From Thermoprotei archaeon (lineage in GTDB: Archaea > Thermoproteota > Thermoprotei > Thermofilales > B15-G2): a stretch of DNA of 39,849 nt. Of the stretch, positions 24,066 to 32,849 are shown one piece after another (the first letter of the stretch is position 1; every line of letters begins with the position of its first letter). The DNA lies in the NCBI GenBank assembly GCA_003649445.1, contig QMRV01000018.1, positions 1 through 39,849 on the forward strand. The letters run 5' to 3'. The translations under genes and the position numbers were made by a program. Below the pieces are notes generated by a model, which saw only the letters and a program-made list of their open reading frames with translations, was not told the DNA's origin and made no database searches.

Positions 24066-24983
24066 TTAAGTTTCCTTAGCGCGCTCAATTAACTCAAATA
24101 CTTCTTCAATAGAAGACAGAGTACAGTGCTTTAAGTAGAGTTCTGAAGCCCTTACCTCAACCTCTTTTTTATCGACAAGAGAAGGCCCAGGCTTCTCCAC
24201 TATAAGTGATGCTGTAGCAGATCCTACTGCCGCAGCCCACACAGGGTCTTCTTCACTTAAATAGGCCTGAAGAAAACCGCCGGCATAGGCGTCGCCTGCG
24301 CCTGTAGACTGTTTAGCTGAAGTAGCATACGGCGGAACATAGTAAAGATTACCTTCACTAAACACGACAACTCCTTTAGCTCCGAGCCCCAGTGAAACCA
24401 TTACTTTATGCTCCTCTGACAGCTTCGCAAAGTACTTAGGCCACGCTTCGCCAAGTAATACTTCTGCTTCATTAAGAGAAATTCTCAAGTGGTTAACATT
24501 GTGTAGTTTATCTAACAGCTCTTTATTTGAATAGAGCATTACTCTGCCGTCTTCACCAAACTTCCTTAAATAGCCCTGCGGATCAAGTGATAAAAACGAG
24601 TATTTTCTTTCAAGAATACTGAGCGGAAGCTCTTGAGCTACAGGAGACACATGAATATACTCGACTTCAGCAGGTACTTCAGTCAGATCAACACATTTGC
24701 TGACAAGGTACAGCTCTCTACTCTCGCCGCTATAAACTAGCCTAAATCTAGTTGTTTTAACACCAGAGACTCTAGCAACATATTTCATATCTAAATGTTC
24801 TTCAAGAAAATTCCAGTATTCTGCCGGAAAATCGTCACCTACTGCAGAAACAAGACTAACTTCAGCGCCTAGGGAACTTAAAACAAGTCCAGTGTAGCTA
24901 GGCGGACCCCCTAGCGAAGCCACAGATTTGCCTGCATACACTATTTCATCTAGAGTAATATGCCCGGCGATGAAAACCCTCAT
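24066..24983 (-). CDS. PfkB-family sugar/nucleoside kinase
   Basis: The protein shows both PfkB signatures: the N-terminal Gly pair in VASLGGPPSYTGLVLSSLG and the C-terminal STGAGDAYAGGFLQAYL with the catalytic aspartate and the anion hole. It should phosphorylate a small hydroxylated substrate (sugar, nucleoside or inositol) with ATP. The frame reaches TTG 24998, but TAACTTAAAA at 25002-25011 is spaced for ATG 24983, giving MRVFIAGHITLDEIV, which is the natural N-terminal strand of the fold. A DHH phosphoesterase gene follows in the same operon. Confidence 0.88.
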   Translation of the reverse strand: MRVFIAGHITLDEIVYAGKSVASLGGPPSYTGLVLSSLGAEVSLVSAVGDDFPAEYWNFLEEHLDMKYVARVSGVKTTRFRLVYSGESRELYLVSKCVDLTEVPAEVEYIHVSPVAQELPLSILERKYSFLSLDPQGYLRKFGEDGRVMLYSNKELLDKLHNVNHLRISLNEAEVLLGEAWPKYFAKLSEEHKVMVSLGLGAKGVVVFSEGNLYYVPPYATSAKQSTGAGDAYAGGFLQAYLSEEDPVWAAAVGSATASLIVEKPGPSLVDKKEVEVRASELYLKHCTLSSIEEVFELIERAKET

Positions 24984-25001
24984 AAGACCACTCTCCAAAA
25001 A

Positions 25002-25011
25002 TAACTTAAAA
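25002..25011 (-). promoter_or_regulatory. TATA box that places the PfkB start at 24983
   Basis: On the minus strand TTTTAAGTTA is centred about 25 nt before ATG 24983. Confidence 0.5.
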
Positions 25012-25073
25012 ACAAATATAATCGTTTAGTTTTTCTTCGTTGCCCGATCTTAAGTTAAAAGATATTGTCTTCG

Positions 25074-25358
25074 TCACCAGTATCTTATACTAAAGTCGTT
25101 AAATTCACCCTTATATTCCTCCCAGTGGACTTCAACCCGCTCTACTCTAGCTAAAGGAGGCCCGCGGTGAGCCCACTCAATTACCTTTTTAACAGCGTCT
25201 TCTGGTCCCTCAAGAACAGCTTCTACTCTGCCGTCAGGCAGGTTTCTAACCCATCCCTTAACACCGTGCTCTCTAGCTACTCTACGCATATTAGCCCTAA
25301 AAAACACGCCCTGTACTCTTCCCGATATAAATAAGTGAGCTCTAACCATTTTTGCCAT
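25074..25358 (-). CDS. acyP: Acylphosphatase
   Basis: The 94-residue protein is a complete acylphosphatase: [16 protein letters not shown] holds the phosphate-binding loop and catalytic arginine (R21), and [18 protein letters not shown] holds the catalytic asparagine and the typical strand. It hydrolyses carboxyl-phosphate bonds such as acyl phosphates in the cytoplasm. It is the full usual length. ATG 25358 is preceded by GGGAGAAATT, a plausible ribosome-binding site, which would fit the short leader predicted from the shared TATA element with the DUF488 gene on the other strand. Confidence 0.92.
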   Translation of the reverse strand: MAKMVRAHLFISGRVQGVFFRANMRRVAREHGVKGWVRNLPDGRVEAVLEGPEDAVKKVIEWAHRGPPLARVERVEVHWEEYKGEFNDFSIRYW

Positions 25359-25389
25359 AATTTCTCCCTAATTCTATACAAAATATCCA

Positions 25390-25399
25390 TTTAAGTATT
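25390..25399. promoter_or_regulatory. Near-palindromic TATA element possibly serving both directions
   Basis: ATTTAAGTAT (plus) reads ATACTTAAAT (minus). From it, 27 nt rightwards gives 25420-25421, at GTG 25419 of the DUF488 gene; 27-30 nt leftwards gives about 25365, a 7-nt leader before the acylphosphatase ATG 25358. Only 60 nt separate the two genes. Confidence 0.4.
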
Positions 25400-25418
25400 C
25401 TAGCCTACAATTCATATA

Positions 25419-25883
25419 GTGACAAAAATCGTATACACTATTGGACACTCCAATAGAAGTCTCTCGAAATTCCTTAAGCTGCTTAAAGACTATAAAATAG
25501 TCGCAGTTGTAGATGTAAGGAGATTTCCTACTTCTAGGAGATTTCCGCACTTCAAGAAAGAAAATTTAGAGAAAGAGCTTGAGAAAAACAACATTAAGTA
25601 TTTTTGGCTCGGAGAGTCTCTTGGGGGACTGCGCCCTATCACTTATGAAGAATATATGAAAACAAAAGATTTTGAAAAAGGCTTAAAAGAATTAATTGAA
25701 ATTATAGAAAAATATAGCCCTGCGGCGATAATGTGTAAAGAAAGGCTATGGTTCAAGTGTCACAGACGCTTTATTTCAGATAGGCTTATAGAAGAGGGAT
25801 ATCAGGTAATTCACATAATAGACGAGGAAAATACATACAAGCATAAAAGGAGATCAAGTAATAGTAAAAGTTTATTTAGTTAA
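25419..25883 (+). CDS. DUF488 family protein
   Basis: The 154-residue protein matches DUF488: IVYTIGHSNRSLSKFLKLL at the N-terminus, VVDVRRFPTSRRFPHF, the LGESLGGL block, and the CKERLWFKCHRR motif with the conserved Cys and His-Arg near residue 110. DUF488 proteins are widespread and structurally characterised but have no agreed function. The start GTG 25419 is set by TATA spacing. The last 15 residues (KRRSSNSKSLFS) look unstructured, and a coding-like stretch continues in the +1 frame to about 25935, so the C-terminus may be shifted. It is divergent from the acylphosphatase. Confidence 0.82.
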   Translation: MTKIVYTIGHSNRSLSKFLKLLKDYKIVAVVDVRRFPTSRRFPHFKKENLEKELEKNNIKYFWLGESLGGLRPITYEEYMKTKDFEKGLKELIEIIEKYSPAAIMCKERLWFKCHRRFISDRLIEEGYQVIHIIDEENTYKHKRRSSNSKSLFS

Positions 25884-26080
25884 AATACGTCAGCAAGTAG
25901 AAGAGCTTGACGCACCTAAGATTTCAATTGAGTAGAATTTCTGCAGAAACATGTGAATAGAATATATTATCTAAGTGACGAAAAGCTTTTTTAATATCTG
26001 AAACATTTCCCTAGAACAATTTAATGCCTCCATCAATATTAACTATAGTAATATTCTCTGGTCGATTTTTACTCAGATAC

Positions 26081-26090
26081 ATTTATATAT
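26081..26090 (+). promoter_or_regulatory. TATA box for the amino-acid permease gene
   Basis: ATTTATATAT is centred about 29 nt before ATG 26115. Confidence 0.5.
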
Positions 26091-26114
26091 TGGTTTCGAA
26101 TAACTGGAAGCCCG

Positions 26115-27440
26115 ATGCCTGGCTCTGAGGAAGGAAAAAAGGGTGTAGGGCTTAAGCGAGAGCTTCGACTAATTGAAGCTGTAGCAATTGGTGTTGGAAC
26201 AGTTGTAGGAAGCGGTGTCGTGAAATTACCTGGAGTACTTGCAGGAATTCTGGGAGCCTCACAGGTAATTGCTTGGATAACTAGTGGCGTTCTCTGCATT
26301 TTAGTAGCACTCTGCTTCGCTAAATTAAGCTCAATACTACCTAAGTGCGGCGGTCCCTATGTCTACTGTAGCACAGCTTTCGGCCGCCTTGTAGGCTTTG
26401 TTATAGCCTGGACTTACTGGATAGGACTCACTATGGCTATAGGCGCTCTAGCTATGTTCGTAGCCGATAGCTTAGGCATTATACTAGGCTTCTCAGACCC
26501 ATATCTCATGACAATTACTGCCCTCGTAGTAATCGCTGTTCTCACAGTATTCAATATAGTTGGAGTAAAAGTATCGGGTATAGTTCAAGACATACTTACA
26601 GTATTTAAAGTAGGCATATGGATAGTGTTCGTTCTCTTTGGAATACTAGCGTTCAATCCAAGCAAAGTAGGTAATGTATCAGTACCTGAGACAGGTGCCT
26701 TAGTCACAGCAGTACTAATAGCCATATGGGCTTACCTGGGCTTCGAGGAGATAACAATGCCTGCCGAAGAAATGAAGAAACCTGAAAGAGATATTCCGCT
26801 AGCCATTGTCATAACAATACTCTTCGCTACAGGACTATACGTAGCTGTCTCAGTAATAGCCGCCGGCATAGTAGGTACTTCAGCTCTAGCCTCCTACGGT
26901 AGTAGAGGCGTAGAAATGGCTGCGAGAGCACTGTGAGGCGAAGTAGGGGGAACAATATTCTCGCTATTCATGGTATTCTCCGTCGCGGCTGTAATGAACG
27001 GTGTCCTGCTGTCAAACAGCCGTCTACTCTATGCTTTCTCAAGAGACGGCTTACTTCACCCTAGGCTAACAGAAATACACAAAAAGTACAGAACTTCGTG
27101 AATTTCTATCTTAGTGCAGTCAGTTATAGCGGTAATAGTCGTATTATCTTTTACAACTATAGTCGAAGTGCTCTCAATGATAGACTTCGTGCTACTAGTA
27201 CCCTACATCTTCGTGTCTCCAGCACTACTAGTGCTCTCAATTAAAAAGAAGACATCAGCCTCATCAAACTTCAATCTACCTAGAGAAAAAGTAGTAGCAC
27301 TGATAGCCTTCGTGTTCAGCACAACACTAGTAGTCAAGTTTGCTCTCGACCCTACGCACATTAAAGCAGTAGCCTACGGTCTTGCTGCTATAACTCTGGG
27401 AATACCAGTATACTTCGCGTCCAAGAAATCAAGAAAATAG
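26115..27440 (+). pseudogene. APC-superfamily amino-acid permease with two in-frame TGA codons
   Basis: One frame runs 441 codons from ATG 26115 to TAG 27438-27440 and encodes a complete APC-type transporter of about twelve helices. It has the N-terminal AIGVGTVVGSGVVKLPG, FAKLSSILPKCGGPYVYC, GFEEITMPAEEMKKPERDIP, and SNSRLLYAFSRDGLLHPRL. It is broken only by TGA at 26934-26936 (between MAARAL and GEVGG) and TGA at 27099-27101 (between KKYRTS and ISILVQ). There is no frameshift anywhere. In related permeases the second position may be Trp (TPW..), so TGG-to-TGA changes are plausible there. Promoter and start are intact. The gene may be recently dead, misread, or decoded past the stops. Confidence 0.75.
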
Positions 27441-27500
27441 TATACCTTAGCTCTTCTTTACTTGAGTTTCTTGCCTTCAGCCGGAAGACTAAAAGATAGT

Positions 27501-27510
27501 CATTTAAATA
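27501..27510 (+). promoter_or_regulatory. TATA box for the second phosphodiesterase gene
   Basis: CATTTAAATA is centred about 30 nt before ATG 27536, implying a leader of a few nucleotides at most. Confidence 0.55.
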
Positions 27511-27535
27511 AAGATCCTTTTTTAGATTACCTGTT

Positions 27536-29461
27536 ATGAAAAAACTGCTCTTTATTGGCTTGGACTCCGCGCTAACATATTTTATCGAAAAATTCACCGA
27601 AGAGAAAGTAATGCCGTTTACAGCTAAACTAATGGAAAATGGCTGCTACTTCAAAGCACTGCCTTCACCTCCAACAGATACTCCAACAAACTGGGCTACC
27701 TTAATGACAGGATGCTGGGCTGGTACACACGGCTTGACAAGCTTTAATGTTCACCTACCAGGAGATCCTCTAACAAAACGCTACAGTACTTTAAACAGTA
27801 AGCTTTGCCAAGTAAAATTCCTCTGGGATATACTTGAGGAAAATGAATACAAGTGCGTTATAGTAAACTATCCTGTAGCCTGGCCTCCTACAATAAAGAA
27901 GGGGATAGTTATAGGAGGACCTGCTCCTTTAGGCTCGCACTGGAGAATAGGTTTCTCGAAATGCTTTGCCACGAAAACCCTTAAAGGAAAATATTCTCCA
28001 CCTACGTTGAAAATAGAGTTTAAAGAAAGCAAAAACCCTGTTCTAGTCGAGAAAAGCGGAGTAAAGCCACTTGAAGCGAAAATAGACTTATTCATGCAGT
28101 TAGATAGAGATAAAATACATTACATAGTTAATAAAACTCCTAAATACACTCTAGGACTAATCGGTGAAAAAGAATACGAGAAAGCAGTTATACTTAAAGG
28201 AGTCAAAATCTTAGCTGAGCTCAAGGAAGGAGAATGGAGCCAGTGGATAATAGATACTATTGAGACGGATAAAGGTGAAACTAGAGCAGCAATTAAAGTA
28301 AAGCTCGTTCGCTTAGCAGGAGACGCCAGCGACGTGAGACTTTACTGCACAGACTTCTTCGATACTAGAGGCTGGTCTTATCCTGAGAACTTAGCTGACG
28401 AAATAGTAGAGAAAATAGGTCCTTACACAGAAGGATTCGAGCACCCAGGCATGCACGAAGACCTAGGCTACATATCGTGGCTTGAAGACAACTACAATAC
28501 TCTACTCGAGCAGGCTAAAATGCAGGCAGAGTGGTTCACTAAAGTAGCAAAGTACCTTAAAGACAAGGAAAAGTGGGATGCATTCATAATGCACTTCCAC
28601 TTGCCTGACGGTCTAAACCACTGGCTATTAGGATACATTCACCCAGAACACCCGCTATACACTAAGGAGCGCGCCGAAATAGCTATGAGAATTTACCGTG
28701 AAGGATACCGCATAATAGACCACATGATCGAGAAAATTGTTTCGCTAGTAGACTTAGAGGAAACAGTAGTAGTTATTGCATCTGATCACGGTTCAATGCC
28801 TCACTGGAAATTCGTCAACCTCCTGCCAGCACTAATTAAGAGAAGTCTTATAGCATACAAGTGGAACCCCGAAGAAAACTGCTATGTAGTGGACTGGAGT
28901 AGAACAAAGGTATTTCCGTACTTCGAGCCAAGCTACCTTTGGGTTAACTTGAAGTCAAAGTACCCCCACGGCTCAGTAGAAGACAACGAGTACAACGAAG
29001 TAGTAGAGGAGACAATACAGGCTCTCTACAGCATAAGAGACCCCGAGACAGGCGAGTGTCCCATAGCAGTAGCTTTGAGAAAAGAAGATGCAGTCTACTT
29101 AGGTCAGTGGGGAAACCGCGTAGGAGACATAGTGTACTTCCTTAAACCCTCTTACAGCTGCTGGAATACACCTAGATTCGATAAAATACCAGCTGAAGTC
29201 ATGTGTCTGCCAGAAGTAGCTCCAGTGTCGACTAGACCAACAAATGTCACAGGATACCACTCAACATACTTGCCTAATGCCCGCATAGGAGTATTCGAGA
29301 TACCGGCGCCTGAAATAATCGCTGGCAAAGACTTCAAGAAAGGCTACAGAAGACCCTCACCAGCCTTTATGGTAGATATCGCGCCCACGATATTAAATGC
29401 TCTTGGACTCGAAGTACCAGACTACATGGAAGGACACATTCTCAGAGACCTCTTTGAATAG
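27536..29461 (+). CDS. Second type I phosphodiesterase/nucleotide pyrophosphatase family protein
   Basis: The 641-residue protein is a paralogue of the one at 991-2925 and keeps all active-site positions: D10 in FIGLDSA, the likely nucleophile T49 in TPTNWATLMTG, HLPDGLNHW (Asp and His), IASDHGSM (Asp-His pair) and a late histidine in GYHSTYL. An extra insertion of about 50 residues before the last motif (near 540-590) and a different loop after it suggest a different substrate. The C-terminus PAFMVDIAPTILNALGLEVP matches the family ending. No signal peptide is seen. It stands between two broken genes and has its own promoter. Confidence 0.85.
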   Translation: MKKLLFIGLDSALTYFIEKFTEEKVMPFTAKLMENGCYFKALPSPPTDTPTNWATLMTGCWAGTHGLTSFNVHLPGDPLTKRYSTLNSKLCQVKFLWDILEENEYKCVIVNYPVAWPPTIKKGIVIGGPAPLGSHWRIGFSKCFATKTLKGKYSPPTLKIEFKESKNPVLVEKSGVKPLEAKIDLFMQLDRDKIHYIVNKTPKYTLGLIGEKEYEKAVILKGVKILAELKEGEWSQWIIDTIETDKGETRAAIKVKLVRLAGDASDVRLYCTDFFDTRGWSYPENLADEIVEKIGPYTEGFEHPGMHEDLGYISWLEDNYNTLLEQAKMQAEWFTKVAKYLKDKEKWDAFIMHFHLPDGLNHWLLGYIHPEHPLYTKERAEIAMRIYREGYRIIDHMIEKIVSLVDLEETVVVIASDHGSMPHWKFVNLLPALIKRSLIAYKWNPEENCYVVDWSRTKVFPYFEPSYLWVNLKSKYPHGSVEDNEYNEVVEETIQALYSIRDPETGECPIAVALRKEDAVYLGQWGNRVGDIVYFLKPSYSCWNTPRFDKIPAEVMCLPEVAPVSTRPTNVTGYHSTYLPNARIGVFEIPAPEIIAGKDFKKGYRRPSPAFMVDIAPTILNALGLEVPDYMEGHILRDLFE

Positions 29462-29524
29462 CTATATTTTCAGTATAGTTATTGTACACTAAATTTTTAT
29501 TTCTATCAATATTATATATATTTC

Positions 29525-30691
29525 ATGGTAAATCAATTTAATTTAATAAATTTACGTAAATTAACCACTCTGATAGTAATTGTAATAATCTTGTCAGCGT
29601 TAATAGTCTTCTTTTTGAGAAAAACTTCAAGTGAAGTAGTTCTTGATGTTATAGACTTGAATAAAGCAGACCTCAAAACAAGACTCTTAGTAACGAGCCT
29701 CCAGGGCATAGCCAATAGAGACTCTCCTCGCCTATACGTAATATGGTGGAATTTGATCTCAGAGTACCTTCTGAAGCAGCGCTTTTTGCAGAGTATTTGA
29801 AGCAAATGAAGCCCATGGGGATCCTAATAGGCTATCCTCACTTAGGTTCTTTAGAGACGCCTACAGTGAAGTTTATAAGCACTTACGGCATAAGAGGTAT
29901 TCTAGCGACATATGATGCTCCAAACTTCTCTATACACTCTCAAATAGGAGAAAAGAAAAATAGATATCTTCAAGATTTTAGAGAAATTAGAAAAGTAGAG
30001 GATAAAATCTATATAGCTTTATTTGCATGCGACCTGGCTTTAAACAGTATGCAGAACTTTTACTACAGTCTATGGAAACCAGAGAATAAAGGAAAAATAC
30101 CTATTACTTGGTGGTTTGATCCAATAGTGGCTGACTTCTGCCCAGGAATAGTACTGTACTACGAAACTAGAACTGAACAAGACTACTTTTTGCAGTAAAT
30201 ACTTACGGGAGAATAACTCCGTCAGACTTCAAGTACCTAGATGAACTACTTGAAATGTGCGACGAACAGCTAAGAAAATTTGATCTCAGAGTACTCGGTT
30301 TTTCAGATAGCTGCTTCAATATAACAGTTCTCCGTAAGTATGCTCAGAAACTCACTTATGTATACGGCTTCGGCTACGGCTATATACCTTCAAGTATTAC
30401 TCCTAACTATTGGCTTGAAGAAGAAAAACCCTTTGTAGGGCTATATTCCAAAGCAATGGTTACTGGAACACGCCTAGCCCTCTATAGGCTCCTTAAATAC
30501 TTTGCAGACACGCATAAAGAAAGACCAGCCTTTTTGCTAGTGTATCTATTTATAGGCGACTACATAACAGTAGACGATATCCTGTGGGTAAAAATAGACT
30601 AGACCAAGAATACCCAGGAGTCTTCAAGTGGGTCAGAGGCGACGAATTTATGTCAGCAGTTAAAGCTTACTTAGAAAAAAGTTCTGGCTAA
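29525..30691 (+). pseudogene. GxGYxYxP-type putative glycosidase, broken by three one-base deletions
   Basis: ATG 29525 opens a protein with an N-terminal membrane helix and LLVTSLQGIANRDSPRLYVI, the usual beginning of the GxGYxYxP family. The reading frame shifts by one base at three places, each a run of five: TTTTT 29783-29787, TTTTT 30187-30191 and AAAAA 30590-30594. Adding one base to each run restores a continuous protein: QRFFAEYLKQMKPMG at the first, DYFFAVNTYGRITPSDF at the second, WVKNRLDQEYPGVFKWV at the third, ending at TAA 30689-30691. The name motif GFGYGYIP is present. The total is about 389 residues. The consistent pattern suggests slippage or under-called homopolymers. It converges with the next broken gene, 1 nt away. 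Confidence 0.75.
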
Positions 30692-30692
30692 A

Positions 30693-31485
30693 TTAAAGTT
30701 CTTTAGTCTGCGCTAATCCAAGACACCAAAGCGACGTAGGGTAATGAGGACTACCTCCTCCCGAGTACACTAACAAGAGCCTATTTTTATTTAAGGCAAC
30801 GAAGAAGGGAGTCGCTACATGGTACTTGTCGAGAACTCCTTCAGAGCCACTAGGCTTGAATATAGGGTTTTTACTATATTTAGTGAAGTTCACTCCGTCT
30901 TCACTAAAGGCGACACCTATACTCCAGTGTTTTCCATTATAACCTTCACAAAGTATAAGAACTCCGTCTTCTAGTACATAGGCGCTGTGCCACTCAATGA
31001 AATGGCAGTCCCACTCACCGCTTTTTTCCAACTCTAATAGCTTCTCCTATTTTCTTCCATGTTAAACCGTCTTCACTTACGGCTAATCCTATTTGCCTCA
31101 CTTCGCCGTTGAAACCGGTATAATACATTAAGTACCTTTTACCCTCGCGTAAAGTACAGCCGTGTCTGACAAACCACGAATCCCATGCTTTACCGGGCTT
31201 CACTATAGGGTTTCTATCGAAGAGCCTTCAGTCCAAAAGACCTTCACTACTTTTTCTACAAAAAGCTAAACTAATAGTTTAGCCTTTAAGCACTCCTTCG
31301 CCACTCATAGTCGATAAATACACGTTATAGACTCCATTGCACTCAACTAAATTAGGATCGTACACTTGTCTCTCATAGTAGCTTCCCTTCGGCCCCACGT
31401 CTAGAACTACTCCGATTCTCTCGAAGCCTTTTACCAGCATCTCCTGTAGCTGAAGCCAGCTTACTTCAAGCTTCCTAGTGTACAC
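30693..31485 (-). pseudogene. Beta-propeller glycoside-hydrolase-like gene, broken by two stops and a frameshift
   Basis: Starting at GTG 31485 (TATA box near 31507-31516 on the minus strand), the frame gives QVYDPNLVECNGVYNVYLST, meets TAA at 31279-31281, continues in frame as ISLAFCRKSSEGLLD, meets TGA at 31228-31230, and goes on as RLFDRNPIVKPGKAWDSWFV, GKRYLMYYTGFNG and GLAVSEDGLTWKK. In the A6 run at 31022-31027 the frame then shifts; removing one A restores VGKSGEWDCHFIEWH and VAFSEDGVNFTKYSKNPIF. The repeated 'SEDG..W ... NPI' units are blades of a five-bladed propeller as in GH43/GH130-like families. The TGA falls where Trp is expected (DW). About 263 residues if repaired. Confidence 0.7.
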
Positions 31486-31575
31486 TATTTAAACAGATTT
31501 TGCAGAATATAAGACCATGTACTTGAAAAATTAGTCATTTATACATTATTCAAGCACATACACTAGTGGGAAACT

Positions 31576-32745
31576 ATGTATAGTCTCGGGAAAGTCTACC
31601 CCTTAATTATACCCTCTTTACTAAAAGAAAAAATACCCGATTTAGCAGGAGGAGCAGGTACGCCGAGAATGATATATGATCCTGAAAGGGGCTGCTGGCT
31701 ACTTTTCTTCACAGGCTGGATTAACGCTAATCGTAGAGAAGTATTTGTAGCTGAAGTAAATAAGGACTTCACACTAGAGAACGTAAAGAAAATTCTAAGC
31801 GCATCACCTACAAGAGACGCTGTGAACGTAGCATATAATCCCTGGATCGACGGCTACATTCTCTTGACCACCGAAGGAGGCTCACTTCACATAAGGCACT
31901 TTGATAAAGACTTCAATGAAGTATCACACAAGTGTCTAGTAGAGAAAGATATGCAAGATTGTGGCGCAGGCATACTCATGTTAATGGGTAAGTACACTGA
32001 AGAAAATCCTAATGCTGTTATTTTCTATCCTAGAAGAGAGAAAGTATTAATGAGACTAGTTAATAGAGTCGATGACTTAAATCTACTTAAGCTGAGCGAC
32101 GAAATAGTTTTCTCGCACTGGGCTGAACCAAACGATGTTATCGACGCATTTAGAGTCAACGATAAGCTGGGAGTACTTGTAGAATACTATACGGATAAGC
32201 AGTCATGGAGAAGCCGAATAGCCATGACAGGAGATTACTTTACCCCCGAGCTCAGGGCGCTAAGCGCTCCGCTACCGGTTCCCTTTAATGACGCCTATAG
32301 TAATTTCGGGCATCCTTCCTTCACTACTGGTCCCGACGGCGTACCTAAAGTCTTGTTCAGCTTCTTTATGTCGCACGCGCCACCGTTCCCTATAACCGAT
32401 TATAGTAGGCAGTGGAGGCATGAAATATGGGTCTGGGAGCCCGCTGTCAACATATTTGATCCGAGGACTTACGGCAGAATGTATGATAAAATAGTCTTCA
32501 GTAAGAAGACTAAGCCTCCCTTATACGACCTCATGAGTGCTGAGAAAATTATCCTCCAAGTTAAGCCTAGAGGAGCTATGCTCACATTAGAGGAATCTTC
32601 TTCTATTGAAGATTTCCTTGAAGGAAGTATCGCTGAGAGTAGACTACTTGTTGAAAATAAAGCAGTAGTCGAGAATCCTCTCAACGCTTTAAGAATTAAA
32701 GCCGAAGAGAACGTCGTAGTTTACTTGACTGCAATATACAGCTAG
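31576..32745 (+). CDS. Beta-propeller-like protein, possible glycosidase relative
   Basis: The 389-residue protein is intact and has repeated strand-rich units with motifs such as GGAGTPRMIYDPERGCWLLF, NVAYNPWIDGYILL, AMTGDYFTPELR and PSFTTGPDGVPKVLFSF, suggesting a propeller fold like that of the broken gene opposite, though sequence similarity between them is slight. No catalytic residue can be assigned. It may act on or bind carbohydrate; this is inferred from fold and neighbours. No signal peptide is seen. A TATA-like box at about 31536-31545 (TCATTTATAC) precedes ATG 31576. It is divergent from the broken propeller gene, 90 nt away. Confidence 0.5.
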   Translation: MYSLGKVYPLIIPSLLKEKIPDLAGGAGTPRMIYDPERGCWLLFFTGWINANRREVFVAEVNKDFTLENVKKILSASPTRDAVNVAYNPWIDGYILLTTEGGSLHIRHFDKDFNEVSHKCLVEKDMQDCGAGILMLMGKYTEENPNAVIFYPRREKVLMRLVNRVDDLNLLKLSDEIVFSHWAEPNDVIDAFRVNDKLGVLVEYYTDKQSWRSRIAMTGDYFTPELRALSAPLPVPFNDAYSNFGHPSFTTGPDGVPKVLFSFFMSHAPPFPITDYSRQWRHEIWVWEPAVNIFDPRTYGRMYDKIVFSKKTKPPLYDLMSAEKIILQVKPRGAMLTLEESSSIEDFLEGSIAESRLLVENKAVVENPLNALRIKAEENVVVYLTAIYS

Positions 32746-32849
32746 TTAAGCGAAAACTATTAAACTATATCTTAATCCAGTTTTTGAAAACTCTTTTATA
32801 GGCATAGCTTCGCTGTTTAAGCAGCTAAAATGCTTAATAATTATTTGTT

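Noticed and set aside
26934..31230. TGA read as selenocysteine
   Set aside because: The interrupted proteins are a permease and a propeller, families not known to use selenocysteine, no downstream stem-loop element was recognised, and a TAG and a TAA occur in other similar breaks.
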